The notes under the pieces are model-generated. The model was not told where the DNA came from and searched no databases. It saw only the letters and a program-made list of their open reading frames with translations. The position numbers and the translations under genes are program-made. 64,000 bases of DNA, taken from positions 1-64,000 of the forward strand of contig NZ_JAPENY010000003.1 of assembly GCF_026341825.1 (NCBI RefSeq), read 5' to 3'. How positions within the stretch are numbered: the first letter of the stretch is position 1; each line of letters begins with the position of its first letter. Shown one piece after another: positions 43,711 through 54,617 of this stretch. Source of the DNA: Streptomyces sp. NBC_00620 (GTDB lineage Bacteria; Actinomycetota; Actinomycetes; Streptomycetales; Streptomycetaceae).

Positions 43711-45424
43711 CGGCGCTCTCCTCGGCAGCGACCGGGGCGACGGGCCGGCGCGACTGAAGCGTCGCGAAGCGGCCCGTCACGAACGCGGGATCGGACAGGG
43801 TGGCACTGGCCGCCGGGTTGGCGGCGCTGCCGTGGAAGTCGCTGAACGCGGCGGACTGGTTGACGAAGACACCGCCGGTGAGGTTCTCCGAGAGATGCAC
43901 TCCGGCGTCCAGGGCCGCCAGCTCGGCGTCGTCCAGCACCTCTTCGCTGGTGGAGTGGACGGCGGCGGTCAGCGCACCATGGGCGCTCACCGTCTCGCGC
44001 AGGATTCGCAGACTGTGCTCGGTGGAGTCGGTGCCGATGACGAAGGAGACAGGGCCGAACCACTCACGGGTGTACGTCTCCCGGTCGGCCTCCGCGTCCA
44101 GCCGGGCCACCAGCGGCGTACGGATGACGGCCTTGGGGTGCTCGGGGTGTTCGACGGGCGCCGACGCACGCACCGTACGGCCGACCGCCGCGGCCCGGTC
44201 CAGGCGCTCGCGTACGCCGTCGTTGACGATCGCGCCGAGGGTACCGGCGGCGCGGGCCGGGTCGCCGAGCAGCTTGTCCAGTGCGGCGGAAAGGTCAGCG
44301 GCGAACTCGTCGGCGGTCCGTACGCCCTGGTCGGTGGTGATGCCGTCGCGCGGGATCAGGAGGTTCTGCGGGGTGGTGCACATCTGCCCGCTGTAGAGAG
44401 ACAGCGAGAAGGCCAGGTTGCCCAGCAGCCCGCGGTAGTCGTCGGTGGAGTCCAGGACGACGGTGTTGAGGCCTGCCTTCTCGGTGTACACGGCGGCCTG
44501 GCGGGCGTTGCTCTCCAGCCAGTCGCCGAACTCCGTCGAGCCGGTGAAGTCGATGATCCGGACGTCGGGGTGCAGCGCGAGGCAGCCGGCGCTCCGGTCC
44601 CCGGCCTCCTCGGCGGCGAGGAGCACCACGTTCGGGTCGAAGCCCGCCTCGCCCAGCACCTCGCGGGCGATCCGCACGGTGACGGCGAGCGGCAGGACGG
44701 CGCCCGGGTGGGGCTTGACCACGACCGGGTTGCCGGTGACCAGGCTGGCGAAGAGGCCCGGATAGCCGTTCCAGGTCGGGAAGGTGTTGCAGGCGATCAG
44801 CACCGCCACCCCACGCCCCACCGGCGTGAACTTCTTGTCCAGCACGAGGGGGCCGCCCTTGCGCTGCGGCTTGCTCCAGCGGGCCGCGCCCGGGTGCCGC
44901 TTCTGTTCCGCCCAGGCGTACGCGACCGCTTCCAGACCGCGGTCCTGGGCGTGCGGGCCACCTGCCTGGAAGGCCATGACGAAGGCCTGGCCGGTGGTGT
45001 GCTGCACGGCGTGCGCGATCTCGAAGCTCGCCGCGTTCAGCCGGGCGAGGATCTCGGCGGCGACACCGGCACGGGTGTCGGGGTCCGCCGCGCGCCAGGG
45101 GCCGGAGGCCGCCTTCCCCGCGGCCACGGCCTCGTCGACCGTGACACGGGGGTAGGTGATGCCGAGAGCGAAGCCGTACGGAGAGGTCTCGGTGGCCGGC
45201 ACGCGCCTCTCGCCGGGGTGGCCGGCCAGCTCGAAGTGCCCGTCGAGCTGGTCCTGGAAGGCGGCTTCCCCGTTCTTCGCGGCGTCCTCGCCGTAGACCG
45301 ACTTGCTGGGTGACTCCGGATAGGGCGTCCAGTGGTCCCGGGCCGCCGTCGCGGCGACCGCCTCTTCCAGCAGCGCGCGGTGGCGTGCGAAGAAGTCGGG
45401 GCGCTCGGGGCTGTTCTGGGGCAT
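43703..45424 (-). CDS. paaN: Phenylacetate degradation aldehyde dehydrogenase PaaN
   Basis: This 573-residue aldehyde-dehydrogenase-superfamily protein is of the actinobacterial PaaN type. Features include VLIACNTFPTWNGYPGLFAS, VVKPHPGAVLPLA, DFTGSTEFGDWLE, and the active-site Cys in SLYSGQMCTTPQN. It probably oxidises the semialdehyde formed after ring opening. It lacks the C-terminal MaoC-type hydrolase domain of bifunctional PaaZ, so the oxepin-CoA hydrolase must come from another gene. ATG 45424 is preferred because AGAGGTGG precedes it at normal distance. It is the first gene of a four-gene operon. Confidence 0.88.
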   Translation of the reverse strand: MPQNSPERPDFFARHRALLEEAVAATAARDHWTPYPESPSKSVYGEDAAKNGEAAFQDQLDGHFELAGHPGERRVPATETSPYGFALGITYPRVTVDEAVAAGKAASGPWRAADPDTRAGVAAEILARLNAASFEIAHAVQHTTGQAFVMAFQAGGPHAQDRGLEAVAYAWAEQKRHPGAARWSKPQRKGGPLVLDKKFTPVGRGVAVLIACNTFPTWNGYPGLFASLVTGNPVVVKPHPGAVLPLAVTVRIAREVLGEAGFDPNVVLLAAEEAGDRSAGCLALHPDVRIIDFTGSTEFGDWLESNARQAAVYTEKAGLNTVVLDSTDDYRGLLGNLAFSLSLYSGQMCTTPQNLLIPRDGITTDQGVRTADEFAADLSAALDKLLGDPARAAGTLGAIVNDGVRERLDRAAAVGRTVRASAPVEHPEHPKAVIRTPLVARLDAEADRETYTREWFGPVSFVIGTDSTEHSLRILRETVSAHGALTAAVHSTSEEVLDDAELAALDAGVHLSENLTGGVFVNQSAAFSDFHGSAANPAASATLSDPAFVTGRFATLQSRRPVAPVAAEESADA

Positions 45425-45464
45425 GCGTTCCACCTCTTGACAGGCAGTGGTGATGCTGGATTAC

Positions 45465-45507
45465 TTGGCCGTGCCGAACGCTAACCGAATGTTCGGTCGG
45501 TCCACAA
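45465..45507. promoter_or_regulatory. Divergent paaN/paaI promoter with PaaR-like operator
   Basis: ACCGAATGTTCGGT (45484-45497) is a near-perfect palindrome of the same type as at paaA. For paaN, TTGTGG (45507-45502) and TAGCGT (45483-45478) are 18 bases apart, so the operator fills the spacer. For paaI, TTGGCC at 45465-45470 is a possible -35. Repressor binding would block both directions. Confidence 0.68.
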
Positions 45508-45508
45508 G

Positions 45509-46053
45509 GTGGTGGAAAAGGTGACGCAGACCACTGAGACGGCTTCGAGCCCGACGGAGGGTCCGCCGACGAAGGCCTCAAGCACGGCGGAGGCTTCAGA
45601 TCCCTCGGCGGCCTCAAGTCCCGCGGAGGCTTCAGGACCCGCGGAGGCTTCGAGCCCGACCGAGAAGATGTTCGCCGCGGACGAGGCGTCCAGGGCTCTC
45701 GGCATCGAGCTCCTCGAGCACGGCGAAGGGACCGCCGTACTCCGGATGACCGTGACCCCGTCGATGGTCAACGGGCACAGGATCGCTCACGGCGGTTATC
45801 TGTTCCTGTTCGCCGACACCGCCTTCGCCTGTGCCTGCAACAGCCACGGCCCGGTCACCGTCGCGGCCGGGGCCGACATCGACTTCGTCGCCCCGGCGCA
45901 CGAGGGCGACGTACTGGTGGCGACCGCACGGGAGCGGACCCGGTTCGGCCGCAGCGGCATCTACGACGTGAGCGTTCTGCGCGGCGACGAGGTGATCGCG
46001 GAGTTCCGCGGGCGCAGCCGCAGTATCAGAAGCACGAAGACGAAGGAGTCTCC

Positions 46054-46057
<4 letters not shown>
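45509..46057 (+). CDS. paaI: Hotdog-fold acyl-CoA thioesterase PaaI with N-terminal repeat extension
   Basis: The hotdog domain starts around residue 54 (MFAADEASRALGIELLEHGEG) with NGHRIAHGGYLFLFADTAFA and GADIDFVAPAHEGD, as in PaaI, which rescues CoA from stalled phenylacetyl-CoA derivatives. Before it lie about 50 residues of degenerate Ser/Ala/Glu/Pro repeats (EASSPAEASGPAEASSPTE-like), unusual for the family. The first in-frame start is GTG 45509; GTG 45521 or ATG 45668 would shorten or remove the repeat. The stop overlaps paaK (ATGA). Confidence 0.82.
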
Positions 46058-47418
<1,361 letters not shown>

Positions 47419-47432
47419 TTCCCGTGAGGAGC

Positions 47433-47479
47433 ACCATGATTTCCGTCATTGGCACCACGATCTCCGTCGTTGTCACAAT
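47433..47479 (+). promoter_or_regulatory. 21-bp tandem repeat and promoter before the PaaR-like gene
   Basis: 47433-47453 and 47454-47474 are imperfect 21-base direct repeats (17 of 21 matching, both ACCA-GAT-TCCGTC-TTG-C). TTGGCA at 47449-47454 and CACAAT at 47474-47479 could be a promoter for the regulator that overlaps the repeat. Two helical turns per repeat would suit dimeric regulator binding, but the repeat is not the paaA/paaN palindrome. Confidence 0.4.
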
Positions 47480-47485
47480 GGCCGA

Positions 47486-48106
47486 GTGACCAGGACACCC
47501 GTGCAGAGCCCAGCCGGCCGCAACGGCCGCCCCGCCTACGACCGCGACTCTCTCCTTGAGGTCGCCGTCGTGGTCTTCAACGAGCGCGGCTACGACGGCA
47601 CCGGCATGGAAGAGCTGGCCAGGCGCCTGGGCCTCAGCAAGTCGAGCATCTACCACCATGTGTCCGGCAAGGAGGAACTGCTCGAGCTCGCGGTCGGCCG
47701 GGCCCTGGACGCCCTCTTCGCCGTACTCGACGAGGACCAGGCCCCGGGCACGACGGCGACCGACCGGATGAAGCGCATCGTGCACCGCAGCGTCGAAGTC
47801 CTCGCCGCCGAGCTGCCCTACGTCACCCTGCTGCTGCGCCTGCACGGCAACAGCGAGGTCGAACAGCGGGCGCTCGCGAGACGCCGCGAGTTCGACCACC
47901 GGGTCGCCGAGCTGATGGCCCGAGCGGCAGCCGAAGGCGGCATACGGGCCGACATCGACCCGCACCTCGCCAGTCGGCTGCTGTTCGGCACCGTCAACTC
48001 CCTCGTGGAGTGGTACCGCCCCGACCGCGGCCTGTCGGTGAAGACGCTGGCCGACGCGCTGACCGCCATCCTCTTCGACGGACTGCACGGTCGGCCCGCG
48101 AGCTGA
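47486..48106 (+). CDS. paaR: TetR-family regulator, probable PaaR
   Basis: This 206-residue protein starts at GTG 47486. Its helix-turn-helix is at residues about 20-65 (RDSLLEVAVVVFNERGYDGTGMEELARRLGLSKSSIYHHVSGKEEL). The C-terminal domain ends SRLLFGTVNSLVEWYRP. Position next to paaK and TetR-type palindromes at paaA and paaN/paaI make it the likely phenylacetyl-CoA-responsive repressor of the catabolon. It converges on pgm with nine bases between stops. Confidence 0.82.
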   Translation: MTRTPVQSPAGRNGRPAYDRDSLLEVAVVVFNERGYDGTGMEELARRLGLSKSSIYHHVSGKEELLELAVGRALDALFAVLDEDQAPGTTATDRMKRIVHRSVEVLAAELPYVTLLLRLHGNSEVEQRALARRREFDHRVAELMARAAAEGGIRADIDPHLASRLLFGTVNSLVEWYRPDRGLSVKTLADALTAILFDGLHGRPAS

Positions 48107-48115
48107 CCGGCGGTG

Positions 48116-49756
<1,641 letters not shown>

Positions 49757-49849
49757 GGGCCCGCACCTCCACATCGGTAGTTCTCCGTTGGTGGTCCCAT
49801 CTTTCCTCACCGGACTGCGCGGTCGCACCGTGCTGCGACGACCGGTGGC

Positions 49850-50857
49850 TCACGGGGCTCCCAGCTGTCGGCCATCGCCGTCCGCCGTCGGCGGCCTGGG
49901 CGAGGAGTTCCCGGCGGTGAGGTGTTCCAGTACTTGCACCAGTTCCTGGCAGGCCAGTTCCACGGACCGTCTCGTGTTGCGCTGCTCAGTGATCACGGCG
50001 GACAGCAGCAGAGCGGTCAGGGCCATGGATCCGTTGAACGCCTGGAGCTTGATCATCAGCTCGGTGTCACTCAGGCCTGCGAACGGGCCGACCCCGTCGG
50101 TGGCCGCGACGGTGGCCATGACGGAGGCGAAGAGGGCGCACAGCACGCTGCCCCCGTGCTGGAAACGCAGCGCCGCCCAGACCAGCAGCGGATAGACGAG
50201 GAACAGCAGGCTGATTGGGCTGTGCGTGGCGAGCGGCACGAGGACGCAGGCGGCGAGAACCAGTAGCGCGGCTTCCTTCCATCGCATCGGGCGCAGGGGC
50301 GGGCGAATCCCGTACAGCATGAGAAGGACCGGGGTGACGATCAGGACACCCATCGCGTCGCCCACCCACCACGCCAGCCAGACCTGCCCGAAGCTGTCAG
50401 CGGCGATCTTGTCCGTGAGGACCAGAAGGCCGACGTCGACAGTCGCGCTGATCAGCATGGAGCCGAGGGCCGCCAGAAACACCAGCGCGAGGCCGTCGCG
50501 CAAACGGCTGACGTCGATCCGGAAACCCAGTCTGCGCAGCATGAGGTACGCGCAGACCGGGGCGACGGTGTTGCCCACCACGATGCCGAAGGCAGAGGGC
50601 TGGAAGGAGGAGAAGGAAGAGATGGACAGGACGACCAGGAGGGCGCCGAGCGCGATCCCGAGCCAGGCACGGATCCCGAAGATCAACAGGCCGGCCACCG
50701 CCACACCCGTGGGCGGCCAGATGGGCGTGAAGATCGCGCCCTCGACAGTGAGCCGCCGCACGAGCCCCAGCCGTCCTGCCCCGAAGTAGCAGGCAGCCAC
50801 TGCCAGCGTCTGGAGAGCGACGACGACCGGTCGACGCAGCTCGCGTGTACCCACCAC
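49850..50857 (-). CDS. MASE1-domain integral membrane protein
   Basis: This is a protein of about 335 residues with eight or more predicted membrane helices. MASE1 signatures are FGAGRLGLVRRL, GAIFTPIWPPTGVAVAGLLIFG and WLAWWVGDAMGVLIVTPVLL. It has no output domain, only a short polar tail (TEQRNTRRSVELACQELVQVLEHL) that could be a truncated signalling linker. The start is uncertain: GTG 50857 lies nine bases after the stop of the SpoIIE-phosphatase gene, so the two are an operon and may form a split sensor/phosphatase. Confidence 0.75.
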   Translation of the reverse strand: MVGTRELRRPVVVALQTLAVAACYFGAGRLGLVRRLTVEGAIFTPIWPPTGVAVAGLLIFGIRAWLGIALGALLVVLSISSFSSFQPSAFGIVVGNTVAPVCAYLMLRRLGFRIDVSRLRDGLALVFLAALGSMLISATVDVGLLVLTDKIAADSFGQVWLAWWVGDAMGVLIVTPVLLMLYGIRPPLRPMRWKEAALLVLAACVLVPLATHSPISLLFLVYPLLVWAALRFQHGGSVLCALFASVMATVAATDGVGPFAGLSDTELMIKLQAFNGSMALTALLLSAVITEQRNTRRSVELACQELVQVLEHLTAGNSSPRPPTADGDGRQLGAP

Positions 50858-50865
50858 AGCAGCTA

Positions 50866-51747
50866 TCAGACACCGCCGCCGCCCCGTCGGCGAGGCGAGG
50901 CAGTGGCGCCGCGTCCCATGGACGTAGCGGCGGGCGCCTCGTGGCCGACCACCAGTACGGCCGCGTCGTCCTCGTGCCCCACGCGCTCGGCACCCTTGAT
51001 CACCGCGGCGGCGAGCGAACCGGCCGACAGGCCGGCGACGGCGGCGATGCCCGCGAGCCGTACGACCTGATCGAGCCCCTCGTCGACGCTCATCGACGGG
51101 CCCTCGACGACACCGTCGGTCAGCAGCACGAACACTCCGCCGGTAGTGAGCCGGTACCGGGTCACCGGGTACTCCGTGCCCACCTGTATGCCGAGCGGTG
51201 GGCCCCCTTCGTCCTCGGTGACGCCGGATTTTCCGTCCGCCGTCGCCCAGACGCACGGTATGTGCCCGGCGCGTGCGCTCTCCAGTACTCCGGTGGACGG
51301 GTCGAGCCGCATGAATGTGCAGGTGGCGAAGAGGTCGGCGCCGATGGACAGGAGGAGGTCGTTCGTCCGGGCGAGGAGTTCTCCCGGCTCGCTGGTGACG
51401 GAGGCGAGCGCCCGCAGACCGACCCGGACCTGGCCCATGAACGCGGCCGCCTCGATGTTGTGACCCTGAACGTCACCGATGGAGAGCCCGATGCGGTCGT
51501 CGGGCAAGGTGAAGGCGTCGTACCAGTCTCCGCCCACGTTGAGGCCGTAGCAGGCGGGCGCGTACTCGACTGCCACGTCGAATCCGGGGGCGGTCGGCAT
51601 GTCTCCCGGGAGCATGCCGCGTTGCAGCGCGATGGCCAGCTCGACCTGTGAGCGCTGGAACTCCGCGCGTTCACGCGCCTGGGCGGTCAGCGACCCGAGT
51701 CTGGTAAGCAGCTCGTCGCTGTCGTCCGTTGGTCGCTTGCGGGACAT
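50866..51747 (-). CDS. SpoIIE/PP2C-type serine phosphatase
   Basis: This 293-residue protein begins with a short coiled coil (DELLTRLGSLTAQARERAEFQRSQVELA), followed by LQRGMLPGDMP and the PP2C-like catalytic domain (GGDWYDAF, SIGDVQGHNIEAAAFMGQVR, LLTDGVVEG, EDDAAVLVV). Such RsbU-like phosphatases control anti-sigma-factor antagonists. It lacks its own sensor domain; the downstream MASE1 protein may supply one. Confidence 0.88.
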   Translation of the reverse strand: MSRKRPTDDSDELLTRLGSLTAQARERAEFQRSQVELAIALQRGMLPGDMPTAPGFDVAVEYAPACYGLNVGGDWYDAFTLPDDRIGLSIGDVQGHNIEAAAFMGQVRVGLRALASVTSEPGELLARTNDLLLSIGADLFATCTFMRLDPSTGVLESARAGHIPCVWATADGKSGVTEDEGGPPLGIQVGTEYPVTRYRLTTGGVFVLLTDGVVEGPSMSVDEGLDQVVRLAGIAAVAGLSAGSLAAAVIKGAERVGHEDDAAVLVVGHEAPAATSMGRGATASPRRRGGGGV

Positions 51748-51835
51748 CGACCACCCCAGGAGGGAGCTGCGCCATCAAGACAAAAGGCCGTATTGCCAAT
51801 CTATCGGATGATAACGACACAGCTGACCTGGCACC

Positions 51836-52207
51836 TCAGGGTTTCCAGGTGCGCAGGAACGCGGCGATCCTGGCTGCCGTGCAGCGCGGATCGTTCAGTT
51901 CGTGCGCGAGCGCGGTGAGCTGCTCGCGGGTGGGGTCGACGGGGATGTTGCTCGCCTCGAGGTACATGACGGCGACCGCGCAGGCGACGGTGAGGTTCGA
52001 GCGCTCCAGCCAGCGACAGCGGCCCAGCGTGTGCACCAGGGCGGCCGCCCGGGCATAGGGGCCGTCGTAGACGGGGTGGTCGAGGAGTTCGCCACGGTGG
52101 CGGGCGACGGCGGCGACGGGCACGCCGTAGTCGTCCACGCCCGGGTCACGGCGGCCCGCCCGCTCGGCGACCTCCAGGATCCACGACTCGTCGATGTGCA
52201 CGATCAC
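51836..52207 (-). CDS. Fic-family toxin-like protein with degenerate active site
   Basis: This 123-residue Doc/Fic-like protein starts at GTG 52207, overlapping the antitoxin stop by four bases (GTGA). The scaffold ARAAALVHTLGR ... NLTVACAVAVMYLEASN aligns with Doc (KAAALLHSL ... GNKRTAWAA), but the HxFxDGNKR motif reads roughly RWLERSNLT: catalytic His, Asp and Arg are missing. It may be an inactive relative or act differently. Confidence 0.75.
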   Translation of the reverse strand: MIVHIDESWILEVAERAGRRDPGVDDYGVPVAAVARHRGELLDHPVYDGPYARAAALVHTLGRCRWLERSNLTVACAVAVMYLEASNIPVDPTREQLTALAHELNDPRCTAARIAAFLRTWKP

Positions 52208-52461
52208 GCGGCAGCGCCCGGCTCCGACCGGGCGTACGGCGCGTCGAACTGTCGCTCCAGATCGTCGAGGAAGCCGCCGTGTTCCTCGATGAAGCGCTGC
52301 GCGGCAGCCATACCGGCGGCGCGGGCACCCGTGGTGTCCTCGACGATGAGGCGCTCGACGTACCGGTTGAAGTCGAGTCCACGGGCGGCCGCGGCGTCCT
52401 TGCCCGCGGCGAGCACGTCGGGTTCCAGTCGGACCTGCGTCTGCTTCTTCGCGGTAGCCAT
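52204..52461 (-). CDS. Ribbon-helix-helix-type antitoxin
   Basis: This 85-residue protein has an N-terminal ribbon-helix-helix-like segment (KKQTQVRLEPDVLAAGKDAAAARGLDFNRYVERLIVED) and an acidic C-terminal tail (FIEEHGGFLDDLERQF) suited to toxin binding. It sits directly upstream of the Fic-like gene and overlaps it, the usual antitoxin-first order. Confidence 0.8.
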   Translation of the reverse strand: MATAKKQTQVRLEPDVLAAGKDAAAARGLDFNRYVERLIVEDTTGARAAGMAAAQRFIEEHGGFLDDLERQFDAPYARSEPGAAA

Positions 52462-52469
52462 GCGCCAAA

Positions 52470-52487
52470 GGTAGCAGGGTGGTAGCA
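52470..52487 (-). promoter_or_regulatory. Direct-repeat operator of the toxin-antitoxin pair
   Basis: GGTAGCA occurs at 52470-52476 and 52481-52487, 11 bases apart (one helical turn), just upstream of the antitoxin start. Ribbon-helix-helix repressors typically bind such short repeats, so autoregulation is likely. Confidence 0.55.
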
Positions 52488-52513
52488 CCGATGGGGGCAG
52501 AACGCCCATGGAA

Positions 52514-52551
52514 ACGGTGGCGGGGCCTGCCTGGGCAGACCCCGCCACCGT
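52514..52551 (-). terminator. Terminator of the DUF1996 gene
   Basis: A 12-bp perfect stem (ACGGTGGCGGGG / CCCCGCCACCGT) continues, after one mismatch, into CTGCC/GGCAG with a two-base loop. It starts 23 bases after the leftward DUF1996 stop. Confidence 0.88.
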
Positions 52552-52574
52552 CCTTACGCCCTCCTGGGGCTGTG

Positions 52575-54617
52575 TCAGTACTGCCTGCGCCTCATGCGGA
52601 GAAGAAGTACGACACCTGCGAGCACGAAGACGCCGCCCAGCGCTGCCGGCCACAGTTGCGTGCCTGTGGCAGCCAGGCCGCCCTGGCCGCCCGCCTGAGG
52701 TTCGGTCTGCGAGGCTGCGGACGGGTCGTTCCCGGCGGTCGGCGGTGTCTGCACGGGGCTGCCGACCTCACTGCCGTGCTCGTTGTCCGAGCCGGAGTGG
52801 GACGACGGTGCCGCGGAAGGCGTCTCGACCTTGGGTTCCGCGTTGACGGGGGCGTCGGACGAGGCTTCGTCGGCCGGCTCCGAGCCCTGGTCACCGCCGT
52901 TGTCGCCGCCGCTGTTGTCACCGCCGTTGTTGCCGGGCTCCTCGTTCCCCTGCCCGTCGGACGGGTCGTCCGCGCTGGGCGTCGGGGACTGCGGGGGTTC
53001 TTCGGAGGCGGGGGGCTGCTGCGGCTCCTCGGAGGCCGGGGGTTCCTGCGGCTCCTCGGAGGCGGGGGGCTCCTGCGGCTCCTCGGAACCGTTGCCCGGG
53101 TCGGCACCCGCACCGCACTGACGGCCGCTGTTGATGCAGTCGACCATCTCCTGCATGAGGCCCTCGTCGAAGACGTTGATGAAGTCGCCGTGGTCGGTGA
53201 CCGGCTTGTGCTGCTGCTCGGGGAAGGAGTCCAGCGCGAACAACGGTGTCGTCCGGCCCCCGTCGTCCAGACTCGGCGCGTCGACGTCGTAGACGATGCG
53301 CTGCACCAGCTGCGGAATGGCACGGAACCCGCTGGGGCAGTTGCCCTGGGCGTCCGCGAAGGCCACGTGGGTGCGGTGGTTGGCGCTGTCGATGTTCGCG
53401 CCGTCCCAGCAGCTCTGGAACTTGAAGGTGCGGACCACATCGCTGCCCTGCGGGCAGATCGGGTACTTGTCCTTCAGCTGCCGGTCCTCGAACCCGGTGC
53501 AGCTCCATGACGCGTTGGCGTTGGCGTTGCCGTTGACGAACGCCTTGGCGTCACCGGTGATGATGCGCAGCAGCCGCGGCATGGCGGTGACCTCGCCCTG
53601 CGGGCTGCCGACGAACGTCAGCGTGACCTGCTTGGGCGTGACGATCTCACCGGCGTTGCCTTCGATCCCGCCCCCGGGGGTGGCGGCGTCCTGTTCCTGA
53701 GTTCCGTTCTGCAGCCTCACCACGGGCCAGTAGTAGGTCGACTTGTCGCCCGGGTCCTCACAGGTCGTGTCGCCGTTGGCCAGGTCGTCATCGCTGGCGA
53801 AGGCGTTGTTGGCCTGGTTGCCGACGTAGTCGTGCATGTGGTGGGCGCCGTTGGTGACGCCGGGGGCCACGATCACGTTGTCCGAGTTGAACAGGCCGTT
53901 GGCATTCACGCCGCAGCTGGTGACGAACTCGCCGCGGGAGGCGTTGTCCTGGTCCTGCGGGCTCTGCCCGCTCGGCTGGACCGAGTTGATGTCCGCGAAG
54001 TCCGCGGCCACGGGCCCGTTGCCGATCTGGCCGCCGTTGCCGCCCTGTTGGTCGCCCGCTCCGGCGTCGCCACCCTGGTTCTGGTCCTCACCGCCCTGAC
54101 CGTCGCCGCCCGCGTCACCGTTCTCACCGCTGCCGGTCTCGTTGGCGGGAGCGAGCAGTGTGCAGGTCGCAAGGGCTTCGAGTCCTTCCGGACGTTCCCC
54201 CGCGGCATCGATGGCGACCACGATGCGGTCGATCACCGCCGTCCGCTTCTCCGCCAGCGGATTCAGAATCTCGCTGTCGGCGACGTCGGCACCCTGCTCG
54301 ACGGCCTGCGCCTGGCCCTGCAGTTGCTGATAGGCCTCGGTGATCTGCTGGTCCAGGAGAGCGAGTTCCTTGTCGACGCTTTCCCTGGCCGCGTCCGGAA
54401 CGGTGGTCAACTGACTGCCGACGTCAGGGCAGTCGATCGTGGCACCCGCCGAGGAGAGGACCTGATTGTTCTGGTCCGGCTCGCTGCCCGAACCGCTTTC
54501 GGTCGCCGAGGCGTAGACGTTGACCGTTACCAGCCCGGCTCCCCCCAGTATCAGCGCGACTGCGGCAGAGGTCGCGCGCCGTGCGCCTGTCGGGCGTCTG
54601 CGCGTGTTGCGTCTCAA
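52575..54617 (-). CDS. Secreted, sortase-anchored DUF1996 protein
   Basis: This 680-residue protein starts at TTG 54617, supported by AGGAG at correct distance. An N-terminal basic region and a hydrophobic segment (SAAVALILGGAGLVTVNVYASA) direct export. A helical region with EKRTAVIDRIVVAIDAAG follows, then a Gly/Asn/Gln-rich linker, then DUF1996 (about residues 230-480: GAHHMHDYVGN ... YYWPVVRL ... WSCTGFEDRQ ... FQSCWDG ... HVAFADAQGNCPSGF). After it come about three 9-residue EEPQEPPAS-type repeats and an acidic tail. LAATG at residue 648, a hydrophobic helix and RMRRRQY form a class-E-type sortase signal. The function is unknown; DUF1996 proteins occur in fungi and actinobacteria as secreted proteins. 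Confidence 0.88.
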   Translation of the reverse strand: MRRNTRRRPTGARRATSAAVALILGGAGLVTVNVYASATESGSGSEPDQNNQVLSSAGATIDCPDVGSQLTTVPDAARESVDKELALLDQQITEAYQQLQGQAQAVEQGADVADSEILNPLAEKRTAVIDRIVVAIDAAGERPEGLEALATCTLLAPANETGSGENGDAGGDGQGGEDQNQGGDAGAGDQQGGNGGQIGNGPVAADFADINSVQPSGQSPQDQDNASRGEFVTSCGVNANGLFNSDNVIVAPGVTNGAHHMHDYVGNQANNAFASDDDLANGDTTCEDPGDKSTYYWPVVRLQNGTQEQDAATPGGGIEGNAGEIVTPKQVTLTFVGSPQGEVTAMPRLLRIITGDAKAFVNGNANANASWSCTGFEDRQLKDKYPICPQGSDVVRTFKFQSCWDGANIDSANHRTHVAFADAQGNCPSGFRAIPQLVQRIVYDVDAPSLDDGGRTTPLFALDSFPEQQHKPVTDHGDFINVFDEGLMQEMVDCINSGRQCGAGADPGNGSEEPQEPPASEEPQEPPASEEPQQPPASEEPPQSPTPSADDPSDGQGNEEPGNNGGDNSGGDNGGDQGSEPADEASSDAPVNAEPKVETPSAAPSSHSGSDNEHGSEVGSPVQTPPTAGNDPSAASQTEPQAGGQGGLAATGTQLWPAALGGVFVLAGVVLLLRMRRRQY

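Noticed and set aside
47438..47489. Short leader peptide frame (MISVIGTTISVVVTM) before the PaaR-like gene
   Set aside because: It is explained by the 21-bp tandem repeat and has no convincing ribosome-binding site of its own.
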